Assembly (NCBI GenBank): GCA_013151115.1
Contig: JAADIW010000059.1
Coordinates: 1-6,846, forward strand
Reading direction: 5' to 3'
Length of the DNA: 6,846 nucleotides
DNA from: Caldisericota bacterium
Lineage (GTDB): Bacteria; Bipolaricaulota; Bipolaricaulia; Bipolaricaulales; Bipolaricaulaceae
In this document: positions 1 to 6,523 of the stretch, piece by piece
Numbering within the stretch: position 1 is the first letter of the stretch
Layout: each line of letters opens with the position of its first letter
Notes under the pieces: model-generated
The model's database searches: none
The model's input: only the letters and a program-made list of their open reading frames with translations
Told to the model about the DNA's origin: nothing
Made by a program: the position numbers and the translations under genes

Positions 1-95
1 AGGGCCCGCTCGTAGGTCCGGATCACCCCCTCCCGCAGGCCCTCGTCCTCGATCCACCCGATCTCGGGGAATATGCGCAGGATCTCCTCCCTCAT
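1..95 (-). CDS. Third gene of the cit operon, N-terminus only; possibly an HD-domain hydrolase
   Basis: Only the first 31 codons and part of the next are inside the window; the gene continues past position 1. The ATG at 95-93 overlaps the citF stop (ATGA arrangement), so it is probably translationally coupled to citF and belongs to the same operon. No strong Shine-Dalgarno is seen before it (GGTGG lies somewhat far upstream), which fits coupling. The protein begins MREEILRIFPEIGWI and continues with an acidic, Leu/Arg-containing stretch and VIRTYERA. The pattern 'FPEI..I.DE.LRE.V' resembles the N-terminus of some HD-superfamily metal-dependent hydrolases. That is recollection of a family pattern, not a domain match: the HD residues themselves would lie outside the window. 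It does not look like the start of CitX, CitG or CitC, the usual partners. The reading as a real gene start is fairly secure; the function is a weak guess. Confidence 0.55.
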   Translation of the reverse strand, partial: MREEILRIFPEIGWIEDEGLREGVIRTYERA

Positions 96-1639
96 TCCCA
101 GCCCACCACCTTTCGCACCACGTCGATCACCGTCCCGTCCCGCCACTGGATCAGGGCCACGATCTCGTCGCCGAAGACGGGCTTTTTCGCCACCCCCACG
201 AGCCTCTCCGCTTCGGCCCGCATCTCCTCCAGGGACCGCACCGGGAGCCCCGCCCGCCGGAGGTCCTCGGCGAGATCCGGACGGCGGGGGTTCACGGCGA
301 TCCCCCGCTCGGTGACGATGAGGTCCACCACCTCGCCCGGGGTGGTCACCGTGGTCACCGACTCCCGGATGGTGGGGATGCGGCCCCGGATGGTGGGGAT
401 GGTGATGACGGTGACCTTGGCCCCCGCGGCCACGTCCTGGTGCCCCCCGATCCCGTGGAGGAGTTGCCCGTCCGAATGGGTGTTCACGTTCACGTTGAAG
501 TCGAGGTCCACCTCGGTCCCGCCCAGGAACGCGAAGTCCAGCATGTAGGTGGCGCAGCCCCGGGAGTTGTAGTCGGCGTAGAAGCCGGGGGTGATGATCT
601 GATGCCGGGGGTGTTCCCGGAGGAATTCCACCGCCCGGGCGTCGAAGGCCTGGCCGTCGAGGATCGCCCCCACCAGGCCCTCCTTGAGCATGTCCGCGAG
701 GTACATGGTGACCCCGCCGATGGCGAAGGCCGCCCTCACCCCGCGGCGGGCCATCTCCTTGGCGATGAAGTCGGTGGCGGCCAGGGAGATCCCGCCGGCC
801 CCCGCTTGGAACCCCATCCCCTCCCGCACCAGCCCCGCGGCGATCACCGCGTCGGCGGCGAGCTTGGCGATGCGGAGCTGAGTGGGGGAGCGGGTGATCC
901 TGAGGGTCCCGGTGGCGATCCCCCCGGGGTCCCCCACCCGGTCCACCGTCACCACGTGGTCCACGTACCCCTGTTCGATCTCGATGGGAAGGGCCGGGTA
1001 GGGGACGAGGTTGTCGGTGACCACCACCACGTGGTCCGCGTACCAGGAGTCGGCCACCGCGAAGGAGATGGGCCCGCAGGCGCTGGGGCCCCACATGCCG
1101 TTGGCGTTCCCGTAGGGATCGGCGGTGGGGGCGGCGATGAAGGCCACGTCGATGTGGACCTCGCCGCACTCGATGGCCCGCCACCGGCCCCCGTGGGAAC
1201 GGAGGACCGCCGGCTCCCGGAGCTTCCCCCCTCGGGACACGAACGCCCCCACCGGGCCGTTCATGGAGCCCTCGATCCGGGTCACCACCCCCTCCTCGAT
1301 GTAACGGATCAGGGGCTCGTGGCAGGGGAAAAGGGCGGTGGGGAAGAGTCGCAGGTCCTTAATCCCGAGCCGCGCACAGGTCTCCACCACCCTGAGGACC
1401 AGGAGATCCCCGTCCCGGAAGGCGTGGTGGAAGGAGATGGTCATCCCGTCGGAGAGGCCCACGCGCCGGATCGCCTCCTCCAGTGAGGGGAGGACCTTTC
1501 CCTCGCCGGGGCGGAGCGTCTTCAGGGGAGGGGCGGCCTTCCTCCCCTCGGGCACGGTGGCGAACGCCCCCTGGAAGGGCCTCACGGGCCTTCCCCCGAC
1601 CTCCCCCGGGATCTCCCGGCCCACGGCGTTACGCGGCAT
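92..1639 (-). CDS. citF: Citrate lyase alpha subunit (acetyl-ACP:citrate ACP transferase)
   Basis: A 515-residue protein, the normal size for CitF. CitF exchanges the acetyl group on the carrier subunit for citrate, giving citryl-ACP and acetate (EC 2.8.3.10), in the cytoplasmic citrate lyase complex. Family features are present along the whole chain: a start resembling CitF proteins (MPRNAVGREIP), SMNGPVG near residues 125-131, a glycine/alanine-rich region GPSACGPISFAVADSW at 184-199, GFQAGAGGISLA at 276-287, and CATYMLDFAFLGGTEVDLDF at 362-381 followed by NVNVNTHSDGQLLHGIGGHQD. The ATG at 1639-1637 is chosen because GGAGG lies six bases upstream and the protein then matches the family; the frame stays open further upstream but that region lies inside the citDE coding sequence. 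The gene overlaps the end of citDE by 11 bases and its TGA overlaps the next start. No break or missing segment is seen. The closely related citramalate lyase alpha subunit cannot be fully excluded. Confidence 0.95.
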   Translation of the reverse strand: MPRNAVGREIPGEVGGRPVRPFQGAFATVPEGRKAAPPLKTLRPGEGKVLPSLEEAIRRVGLSDGMTISFHHAFRDGDLLVLRVVETCARLGIKDLRLFPTALFPCHEPLIRYIEEGVVTRIEGSMNGPVGAFVSRGGKLREPAVLRSHGGRWRAIECGEVHIDVAFIAAPTADPYGNANGMWGPSACGPISFAVADSWYADHVVVVTDNLVPYPALPIEIEQGYVDHVVTVDRVGDPGGIATGTLRITRSPTQLRIAKLAADAVIAAGLVREGMGFQAGAGGISLAATDFIAKEMARRGVRAAFAIGGVTMYLADMLKEGLVGAILDGQAFDARAVEFLREHPRHQIITPGFYADYNSRGCATYMLDFAFLGGTEVDLDFNVNVNTHSDGQLLHGIGGHQDVAAGAKVTVITIPTIRGRIPTIRESVTTVTTPGEVVDLIVTERGIAVNPRRPDLAEDLRRAGLPVRSLEEMRAEAERLVGVAKKPVFGDEIVALIQWRDGTVIDVVRKVVGWE

Positions 1640-2822
1640 CCCCCACCTCCATCCCCAGCGCCCGGGCCATCTCGAGGATGCGCTTGGCCCGCAGGAGCAC
1701 GGGCCGGTCCACCATCTTGCCCCGATAGGCCACGGCGCCCAGCCCCTTCCGCTCCGCTTCCCCCGCGGCGGCCACAACCCCCCGGGCCCATTCCAGTTCC
1801 TCCGGGGCCGGGGCGAGGGCTCGGTGGATGGGCTCGATCTGCAGGGGGTGGATGGCCCCCTTGCCGTCGAACCCCAGGGCCTTGGCCCGCCTCGTCTCCT
1901 CGATGAGCCCCTCCTCGTCCTCGATATCGGGGAACACCGTGTCCGATGCCTGGATCCCGGCGGCGGCCGCGGCGGCCACGATCCGGGACCGCGCCCAGAG
2001 CAGGGCCTCCCACGATCGCTCGCATCCCGTCTCGGCGGCGTAGTCCTCGGCCCCGAACGCCAGGCAAGTCACCCGCTCCGAGGCCGCGGCGATCTCCGGC
2101 GCGGCGAGGACGCCCTTTGGGGACTCGATGACGGGCATGATCCAGACCATCCACGGGATCCCGTAGCGGCCCTCGAGCTCGTAGAGGAGCCCCGCCAGTT
2201 CGGCCACCTCCGCCGGGGACTCGACCTTGGGGAGGCAGACCCCGTGGGGCCGACCCAGGAGGACCACCTCCAGGTCCTCCAGTCCGCCCCGGGGAAGGGG
2301 GTTGATCCTCACCCATACCTCGGTATCCCCGAAATCCATGGCCGTGAGGACCTCCCGCACCAGGAACCGGGCGGCGTCCTTTTCGCCGGGGGGGACCGAG
2401 TCCTCCAGGTCCAGGACGACACAGTCCGGGGCGAAGGTATCCACGAACGCCAGTACCCGCGCGTTGTTGCCGGGGACGTACAACCGGGACCGGCGCAACC
2501 TTACCCTGGGGCTCCCCCCCCGCGCACAGGCGATGGGGCGCGGCCGCAGGAACGGCTCCCGTCCCCCGCCCGCCCGCTGGAGGGCGCAGAGCAAGCGGGC
2601 ACGGATCACGTGGTCGTAGGCCCCCTGTTCCCGTACCTCCACCTCCGCTCCGCTCACCCCCAGTTCCCGAAGCGCCTCCGCGATGACCTCCCGGATGCGG
2701 TCCTCGTACATGGGACCGGTTTTGGAGGAGATCCTCACCGTGAGGGAACGCGCGGGGCGCACACGCACCAGGGCGTCGGAACGCTCCTCGCTGCCGCAGA
2801 TCGCCTCGCCCCTGAGCTCCAT
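1629..2822 (-). CDS. citDE: Citrate lyase gamma-beta fusion: acyl-carrier domain plus citryl-ACP lyase
   Basis: One uninterrupted frame of 397 residues. Residues 1 to about 86 align with CitD, the small acyl carrier that holds the phosphoribosyl-dephospho-CoA arm: start MELRGEAICGSEERSDALV, then DRIREVIAEALRELGV (41-56) and the CitD hallmark QGAYDHVIRARL (66-77). A Gly/Pro/Arg-rich linker (about 86-110) leads to a full CitE domain of the HpcH/HpaI-CitE fold, which splits citryl-ACP into oxaloacetate and acetyl-ACP (EC 4.1.3.34). CitE motifs in order: LYVPGNN (114-120), VVLDLEDSVPPGEKDAAR (135-152), VRINPL (171-176), LPKVES (197-202), IESPKG (232-237, E233 a likely Mg ligand), LAFGAEDYAAETG (254-266, D260 likewise), and GFDGKGAIHPLQ (317-328). 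Classical CitD is about 95 residues and CitE about 290-300, so both are complete. The carrier has Arg14-Ser15 where known CitD proteins have the modified Ser14. No in-frame stop separates the domains, but TTG at 2498-2496 could permit separate CitE translation. Start ATG 2822-2820 has GGAGG five bases upstream. Confidence 0.92.
   Translation of the reverse strand: MELRGEAICGSEERSDALVRVRPARSLTVRISSKTGPMYEDRIREVIAEALRELGVSGAEVEVREQGAYDHVIRARLLCALQRAGGGREPFLRPRPIACARGGSPRVRLRRSRLYVPGNNARVLAFVDTFAPDCVVLDLEDSVPPGEKDAARFLVREVLTAMDFGDTEVWVRINPLPRGGLEDLEVVLLGRPHGVCLPKVESPAEVAELAGLLYELEGRYGIPWMVWIMPVIESPKGVLAAPEIAAASERVTCLAFGAEDYAAETGCERSWEALLWARSRIVAAAAAAGIQASDTVFPDIEDEEGLIEETRRAKALGFDGKGAIHPLQIEPIHRALAPAPEELEWARGVVAAAGEAERKGLGAVAYRGKMVDRPVLLRAKRILEMARALGMEVGDAA
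1646..1650 (-). promoter_or_regulatory. Ribosome binding site of citF
   Basis: GGAGG on the minus strand with a six-base spacer to ATG 1639-1637. It lies inside the last codons of citDE and decides the citF start among several in-frame possibilities further upstream. Confidence 0.8.
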
Positions 2823-2827
2823 CGCCT

Positions 2828-2832
2828 CCTCC
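2828..2832 (-). promoter_or_regulatory. Ribosome binding site of citDE
   Basis: GGAGG (within GGAGGAGGCG) on the minus strand, five bases before ATG 2822-2820. It supports this ATG as the beginning of the CitD domain even though the frame stays open far upstream, antisense to glgA. Confidence 0.8.
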
Positions 2833-2854
2833 GCCCGAACGTGTCTCCCGTGGC

Positions 2855-2883
2855 ATTGTAGCCCCCGTCGCGTCCGCCGAAAA
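2855..2883 (-). promoter_or_regulatory. Candidate promoter of the cit operon
   Basis: On the minus strand a good -10 element TACAAT (2860-2855, five of six matches to TATAAT) follows a poor -35 element TTTTCG (2883-2878) with a 17-base spacer. Transcription would begin near 2848, giving a leader of about 26 bases containing the citDE ribosome binding site. The weak -35 suggests an activator may be needed; that is inference. Confidence 0.45.
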
Positions 2884-2906
2884 AAGGCGTGTCCGCGCGG
2901 GGATCT

Positions 2907-2935
2907 TTGTCCCGTGTCGTGTCCCCCGTTATAGT
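2907..2935 (+). promoter_or_regulatory. Candidate sigma-70-type promoter of glgA
   Basis: TTGTCC (2907-2912) and TATAGT (2930-2935, five of six matches) are separated by exactly 17 bases. The expected start point, near 2942, leaves a leader of only about 13 bases, just enough to include the ribosome binding site. The A/T-rich -10 stands out in this GC-rich sequence. Confidence 0.5.
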
Positions 2936-2943
2936 CCAGCCGA

Positions 2944-2948
2944 GGAGG
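2944..2948 (+). promoter_or_regulatory. Ribosome binding site of glgA (supports TTG start)
   Basis: GGAGG inside GAGGAGGGG, six bases before TTG 2955. It decides the start: the ATG at 2889 in the same frame would add 22 residues unlike any GlgA and lies upstream of the candidate promoter. Confidence 0.8.
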
Positions 2949-2954
2949 GGAAAT

Positions 2955-4388
2955 TTGAAGATCCTGTTCGTGGCAGCGGAATGTGCCCCTTTCGCCAAGG
3001 TGGGGGGCCTCGCCGATGTGGTGCCGGCGTTGGCCCGTGCCCTCAAGGAGCTGGGGGTCGAGGCGGCGATCTTCATCCCCCGCTACCGTGGTGTGGAGGA
3101 TAAGACCGAGCTCGAGCGCTGCGGCGGGGCGAGGGTTCCCATCGCCGGCGAGGAGAGGGCCTGCGTGATCCTCCGGGGAGCGCTCCCCAAGGGGGAGGTC
3201 CCGGTCTACTTCCTGGACTACCCCCCGTATTTCGACCGGCCCGGGATCTACGGGGAGGGGGGCGAGGAGTACCCCGACTCCCTGGAACGGTTCGCGCTGC
3301 TTTCGCGCGTGGCCCTGGAGCTCCCCGATGCGGTGGGGTTCTCCCCCGACGTCCTCCACGTTCACGACTGGCATGCCGCCCTCGTGCCCGTGTACGCCCG
3401 CACCGTCGGGGGCACCGACGCGGCGGCCCTCCTCACGATCCACAACCTCGCCTACCAGGGCACGTACCCGCGGGAGCGGGCGGGGGGCCTCGGTCTCCCC
3501 GCCGCGGCCCGCGACGCCCTCACCCACCGGGGGCGGCTTAACCTCCTCTACGGGGGGATCGTGTTCTCGGACCTCGTGAACACCGTCTCCCCCACCTACG
3601 CCCGCGAGATCCAGGAGGACGGGGAGGGGCTGGAGGATGTCCTGCGGGAGCGGGCGCGGAGGGGGGAACTCGTCGGGATCCTGAACGGGGTGGACTACGA
3701 GGTCTGGGATCCGGAGACCGACCCCCACATCTGGGCCCATTACTCCCCCGACGACCCCGCGGGGAAGGTGGTCAACAAGGAGCGGCTCCAGCGGGAGCTC
3801 GGCCTCGCCCCCGAGGCGGACGTCCCCCTGGTGGGGATGATCTCGCGGTTGGTGGATCAGAAGGGCCTCGATCTCGTGATGGCGGCGTTCGAGCGTATGA
3901 TGTCCCTGGGGATCCAGTTCGTGCTCTTGGGGACCGGGGACCCCGCGTACGAGGAGTTCTTCCGCGGGGCGGCCAGGAGATACCCCGGGAGGGCCGCGGC
4001 GCTCATCGCGTTCTCGGAGGAGTGGGCCCACCGGATCGAGGCCGCCGCCGACATCTTCCTCATGCCCTCCAAATTCGAGCCGTGCGGTCTGAACCAGATG
4101 TACTCGCTGCGGTACGGTACGGTGCCGGTGGTGCGGGCCACGGGGGGGCTCCGCGACACGGTGCGGGAATACGATCCCGGGACGGACACCGGCAACGGCT
4201 TCGTGTTCGAGGACTACTCCCCCGAGGCGATGCTCGGGGCGCTGCGGCGCGCGGTGGATCTCTATCGGGAGGACCGCGAGGCGTGGCGGCGGTTGATGGT
4301 CCGGGGGATGCGGGAGGACCATTCCTGGGGGGCCTCGGCCCGCGAGTACCTGCGTTTGTACCGGAGGCTGACGGGCACCGGAGGTTGA
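2955..4388 (+). CDS. glgA: Glycogen synthase (ADP-glucose:1,4-alpha-D-glucan glucosyltransferase)
   Basis: A 477-residue protein, the same size as typical bacterial GlgA, from a TTG start. It extends alpha-1,4-glucan chains from ADP-glucose (EC 2.4.1.21) in the cytoplasm; family GT5, GT-B fold. The N-terminus MKILFVAAECAPFAKVGGLA carries the K-x-G-G motif (Lys15) that contacts the sugar nucleotide. The starch-synthase catalytic domain covers roughly residues 2-235, with HVHDWHAAL at 135-143 and TIHNLAYQG at 161-169. The C-terminal glycosyltransferase domain contains GMISRLVDQKG (294-304, Arg298 and Lys303 matching E. coli Arg300 and Lys305) and FEPCGLNQMYSLRYG (374-388, Glu375 matching E. coli Glu377). 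All key residues are kept. It is divergent from the cit operon and 35 bases upstream of padR on the same strand; no other glycogen gene is visible, so it appears as a stand-alone glg gene here. No convincing terminator follows. Confidence 0.96.
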   Translation: MKILFVAAECAPFAKVGGLADVVPALARALKELGVEAAIFIPRYRGVEDKTELERCGGARVPIAGEERACVILRGALPKGEVPVYFLDYPPYFDRPGIYGEGGEEYPDSLERFALLSRVALELPDAVGFSPDVLHVHDWHAALVPVYARTVGGTDAAALLTIHNLAYQGTYPRERAGGLGLPAAARDALTHRGRLNLLYGGIVFSDLVNTVSPTYAREIQEDGEGLEDVLRERARRGELVGILNGVDYEVWDPETDPHIWAHYSPDDPAGKVVNKERLQRELGLAPEADVPLVGMISRLVDQKGLDLVMAAFERMMSLGIQFVLLGTGDPAYEEFFRGAARRYPGRAAALIAFSEEWAHRIEAAADIFLMPSKFEPCGLNQMYSLRYGTVPVVRATGGLRDTVREYDPGTDTGNGFVFEDYSPEAMLGALRRAVDLYREDREAWRRLMVRGMREDHSWGASAREYLRLYRRLTGTGG

Positions 4389-4413
4389 GCCGTCGGCGTC
4401 CCCGGTATATGTT
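4385..4413 (+). promoter_or_regulatory. Candidate promoter of padR, overlapping the end of glgA
   Basis: TTGAGC (4385-4390, overlapping the glgA stop) and TATGTT (4408-4413) are 17 bases apart; TATATG at 4406 is an alternative -10 with a 15-base spacer. Transcription would start about 4418-4421, only a few bases before the ATG, so the padR mRNA may be essentially leaderless. Only four of six bases match in each element. Confidence 0.35.
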
Positions 4414-4417
4414 TTGA

Positions 4418-4429
4418 GCACCTATGTGC
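4418..4429 (+). repeat. Short inverted repeat over the padR start codon
   Basis: GCAC and GTGC arms flank CTAT, so the repeat spans the padR ATG and sits at the predicted transcription start. It could be half of an autoregulatory operator, but four-base arms occur easily by chance. Confidence 0.2.
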
Positions 4430-4792
4430 CATAATCATCACCATCACCACGGCCGCCATCCGCCCCGCGTCCGGGGGCTCGTGCTCCCCTGGCTCCTCCT
4501 CGCCCTCGCCCGGGGGCCCGCCCACGGCTATCAGCTCCTGGACGAGCTCGTGGGGGCCGGACTCCCCGTGGATCCCGGCATCCTCTACCGCACCCTCCGG
4601 GCCCTGGAGGAGGAAGGGGCGGTGGTCTCGGCCTGGGACACCGGGGGCGGGGGCCCGGCCCGCCGGGTGTACCGCCTCACCGACCACGGCCGCGAACTAC
4701 TCGCCGCGTGGGCCCGATACCTGGAGGGCCTCCGGGAGCGATTGGGGAAATTCCTCCGCGCCTATCGGGAACTGGAAGGGGGCGCGGGATAA
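4424..4792 (+). CDS. PadR-family transcriptional regulator with Cys/His-rich N-terminus
   Basis: A 122-residue winged-helix protein of the short PadR type. The DNA-binding domain is clear: LPWLLLALARGPAHGYQLLD (21-40), the recognition region GILYRTLRALEEEGAV (52-67), the wing with GGGGPARRVYRLTDHGRELL (74-93), and a single C-terminal helix (about 93-117) that in this family forms the dimer. The first twelve residues, MCHNHHHHHGRH, hold one Cys and seven His, a possible metal-binding arm. The gene lies 15 bases before an ABC exporter gene on the same strand, so it is probably a ligand-responsive repressor of its own operon, as LmrR is for lmrCD in Lactococcus lactis. There is no Shine-Dalgarno before the ATG, which together with the close promoter suggests leaderless translation. 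The ligand cannot be told from the sequence. Later in-frame starts are unlikely because ATG is the only start before the helix-turn-helix core. Confidence 0.88.
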   Translation: MCHNHHHHHGRHPPRVRGLVLPWLLLALARGPAHGYQLLDELVGAGLPVDPGILYRTLRALEEEGAVVSAWDTGGGGPARRVYRLTDHGRELLAAWARYLEGLRERLGKFLRAYRELEGGAG

Positions 4793-4807
4793 AATGCCGC
4801 GCGCGAG

Positions 4808-6523
4808 ATGAAGGGCATTCTGCGGGAACTCTGGCGCTACCGGGGCCTTCTTTTCTGGGGGGTCCTCGCCCTGTTCCTCGTGGACGTCGCCCATCTCCTC
4901 GCCCCCCTGGTCATCAGGGCGGCGGTGGACGACCTCGTGGCCGGGATAGGGGAGCGCCTCCCCCGCTACGGCCTCTACCTCCTCGGGCTCGCGGCGATGA
5001 CGTTCGCCTTCCGGTTCGCGTGGCGGATGCTCCTCTTCGGCGCGGGCCGCCGGATCGAACGTGACCTCCGCAACCGGCTGTTCTCCCACCTCCTGCGGCT
5101 CTCCCCCTCCTTCTACCTCCGCCACACGACCGGTGATCTCATGGCCCATGCCACCAACGACCTGGAGGCGGTGCGGCGGGCGTGCGGGATGGGGGTGCTG
5201 CTCGCGGCGGATGCGCTGTTCATGGTGTCCTTCTCGCTTGTGTTCCTCGTCTCCATATCCCCGCGCCTCACCCTGTACGCCTTCTCCCCCCTCCCCCTCG
5301 TGACCCTGGTGGTGCTCGGGTTCGGGCGCGTGATCCACCGCCGGTTCGAGCGGGTCCAGGAGACCTTCGCCGACCTCACCGAGCGTGTACGCGAGGCCAT
5401 CTCCGGGATCAGGGTCATCCGGGCCACCGCCCGGGAGGAGGGGATCGCCGAGGTATTCGCCGGGACCAACAGGGCCTTCATCCGGGAGAACATCGCCTTG
5501 GTGCGGGTATGGGGGATCTTCCGGCCCCTGATCGGGGTCCTGGGCGGGTTGGGGACGGCCATCGTCCTCTGGTTCGGGGGCCGGGGGGTGCTGGTCGGGG
5601 ACCTCTCCCTGGGCGACTTCGTGGCGTTCACGAGTTACCTGGGGATGTTGGTCTGGCCCATGATGGCCGTGGGGTTCATCGTGAACCTCCTGCAACGGGG
5701 CGCCGCGTCCATGAAGCGGATCGAGCGGTTGCTGGCCGAGGAGCCGGAGATCGCCTCCCCGCCGAGGCCCCGGCCCATGCCCCGGGCGAAGCGGATCGAG
5801 TTCCGCGGCCTCACCTTCACCTATCCCACCGGGTCCTCGCCGGCCCTCCGGGACATCACGCTGGTGGTCGAGGAGGGGATGACGCTGGGGGTGGTGGGGC
5901 TCACGGGCTCGGGCAAGACCACGCTCGTGCGGTTGATCCCGCGTCTCTACGACCCCCCGCCGGGAACCCTCTTCCTCGGCGGCGTGGACGTGCGGGATCT
6001 CGCCCTGGAGGAGCTCCGCCGCGCCATCGCCATGGCCCCCCAGGACGTGTTCCTCTTCTCTGCCACCATCCGGGAGAACATCGCCTTCGGGCGGCCCGAG
6101 GCGCGCGAGGCGGAGATCATCGAGGCCGCCAAGCTCGCCGGGCTATGGGAGGAGGTCGAGGCCTTCCCCGAGGGCCTCGACACGGTGGTGGGGGAGCGGG
6201 GGATCTCGCTCTCGGGGGGACAGCGCCAGCGGGTGGGATTGGCGCGCGCGATCCTGATGGACGCCCCCATCCTGATCCTCGACGACACCCTCTCCGCCGT
6301 GGACGCGAGGGTGGAGGAGGAGATCATCCGCAACCTCCGGGGGGTCCTCCGGGAACGGACCTCCATCGTGATCTCCCACCGCATCTCCGCCGTCCGTGAT
6401 GCCGACTGGATCGTCGTCCTCGACGGCGGGCGGATCGTGGAGGAGGGGGACCACCGGCGGCTGGTGGCCAACGGGGGCCTCTACGCGAGGCTCTACGAGC
6501 TCCAGATGAGCCTGGCGCGATGA
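4808..6523 (+). CDS. ABC exporter half-transporter with degenerate Walker B (first subunit of a heterodimer)
   Basis: A 571-residue type IV ABC exporter: a six-helix membrane domain fused to an ATPase domain. Hydrophobic segments lie near residues 12-36, 52-76, 127-150, 152-175, 237-257 and 268-295. The ATPase domain starts near 328: A-loop Tyr339, Walker A GLTGSGKTT (364-372), Q-loop Gln412, ABC signature LSGGQRQR (468-475), Walker B ILILDD (488-493), D-loop SAVD (496-499), H-loop His524. The residue after Walker B is Asp493 instead of the catalytic Glu, the usual mark of the degenerate site in heterodimeric exporters such as TM287/288, BmrCD and LmrCD. The partner is the next gene, overlapping by ATGA. 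Family members export drugs or lipids across the cytoplasmic membrane; the substrate here is unknown. The ATG at 4808 is forced by an in-frame stop at 4790, yet only a poor ribosome binding site precedes it, so coupling with padR, 15 bases upstream, is likely. Confidence 0.93.
   Translation: MKGILRELWRYRGLLFWGVLALFLVDVAHLLAPLVIRAAVDDLVAGIGERLPRYGLYLLGLAAMTFAFRFAWRMLLFGAGRRIERDLRNRLFSHLLRLSPSFYLRHTTGDLMAHATNDLEAVRRACGMGVLLAADALFMVSFSLVFLVSISPRLTLYAFSPLPLVTLVVLGFGRVIHRRFERVQETFADLTERVREAISGIRVIRATAREEGIAEVFAGTNRAFIRENIALVRVWGIFRPLIGVLGGLGTAIVLWFGGRGVLVGDLSLGDFVAFTSYLGMLVWPMMAVGFIVNLLQRGAASMKRIERLLAEEPEIASPPRPRPMPRAKRIEFRGLTFTYPTGSSPALRDITLVVEEGMTLGVVGLTGSGKTTLVRLIPRLYDPPPGTLFLGGVDVRDLALEELRRAIAMAPQDVFLFSATIRENIAFGRPEAREAEIIEAAKLAGLWEEVEAFPEGLDTVVGERGISLSGGQRQRVGLARAILMDAPILILDDTLSAVDARVEEEIIRNLRGVLRERTSIVISHRISAVRDADWIVVLDGGRIVEEGDHRRLVANGGLYARLYELQMSLAR

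Noticed and set aside
1338..2861. Long plus-strand open frames opposite citF and citDE (also 440-1486)
   Set aside because: Pro/Gly/Arg/His-rich translations with no motifs, antisense to clearly real genes; typical shadows in GC-rich DNA.
2889..2954. 22-residue N-terminal extension of GlgA from ATG 2889
   Set aside because: The extension has no GlgA similarity, lies over the candidate promoter, and has no ribosome binding site, whereas TTG 2955 has an ideal one and gives the standard N-terminus.
4378..4415. Possible rho-independent terminator after glgA (ACCGG ... CCGGT followed by TTTT)
   Set aside because: The stem is only five pairs with a loop of about 20 bases and a weak T-run; it is not convincing and overlaps the padR promoter candidate.
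1629..4421. A 930-codon open frame on the minus strand running from antisense of glgA through citDE
   Set aside because: Only the part below 2822 shows protein-family motifs and a ribosome binding site. The upstream part is antisense to intact glgA, is Pro/Gly/His-rich low-complexity, and is explained by GC-rich codon bias.
4430..4460. CAT/CAC repeat in the DNA at the padR start as a tandem repeat or a cloning His-tag artefact
   Set aside because: The run is short, mixes both His codons, is preceded by Cys-His-Asn and merges into a normal PadR domain; natural His-rich arms occur in this family, and there is no vector sequence around it.
5182..6399. Long out-of-frame open reading frames within the first ABC exporter gene, both strands
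   Set aside because: The exporter frame has every expected ATPase motif; the others are low-complexity shadows without starts or ribosome binding sites.
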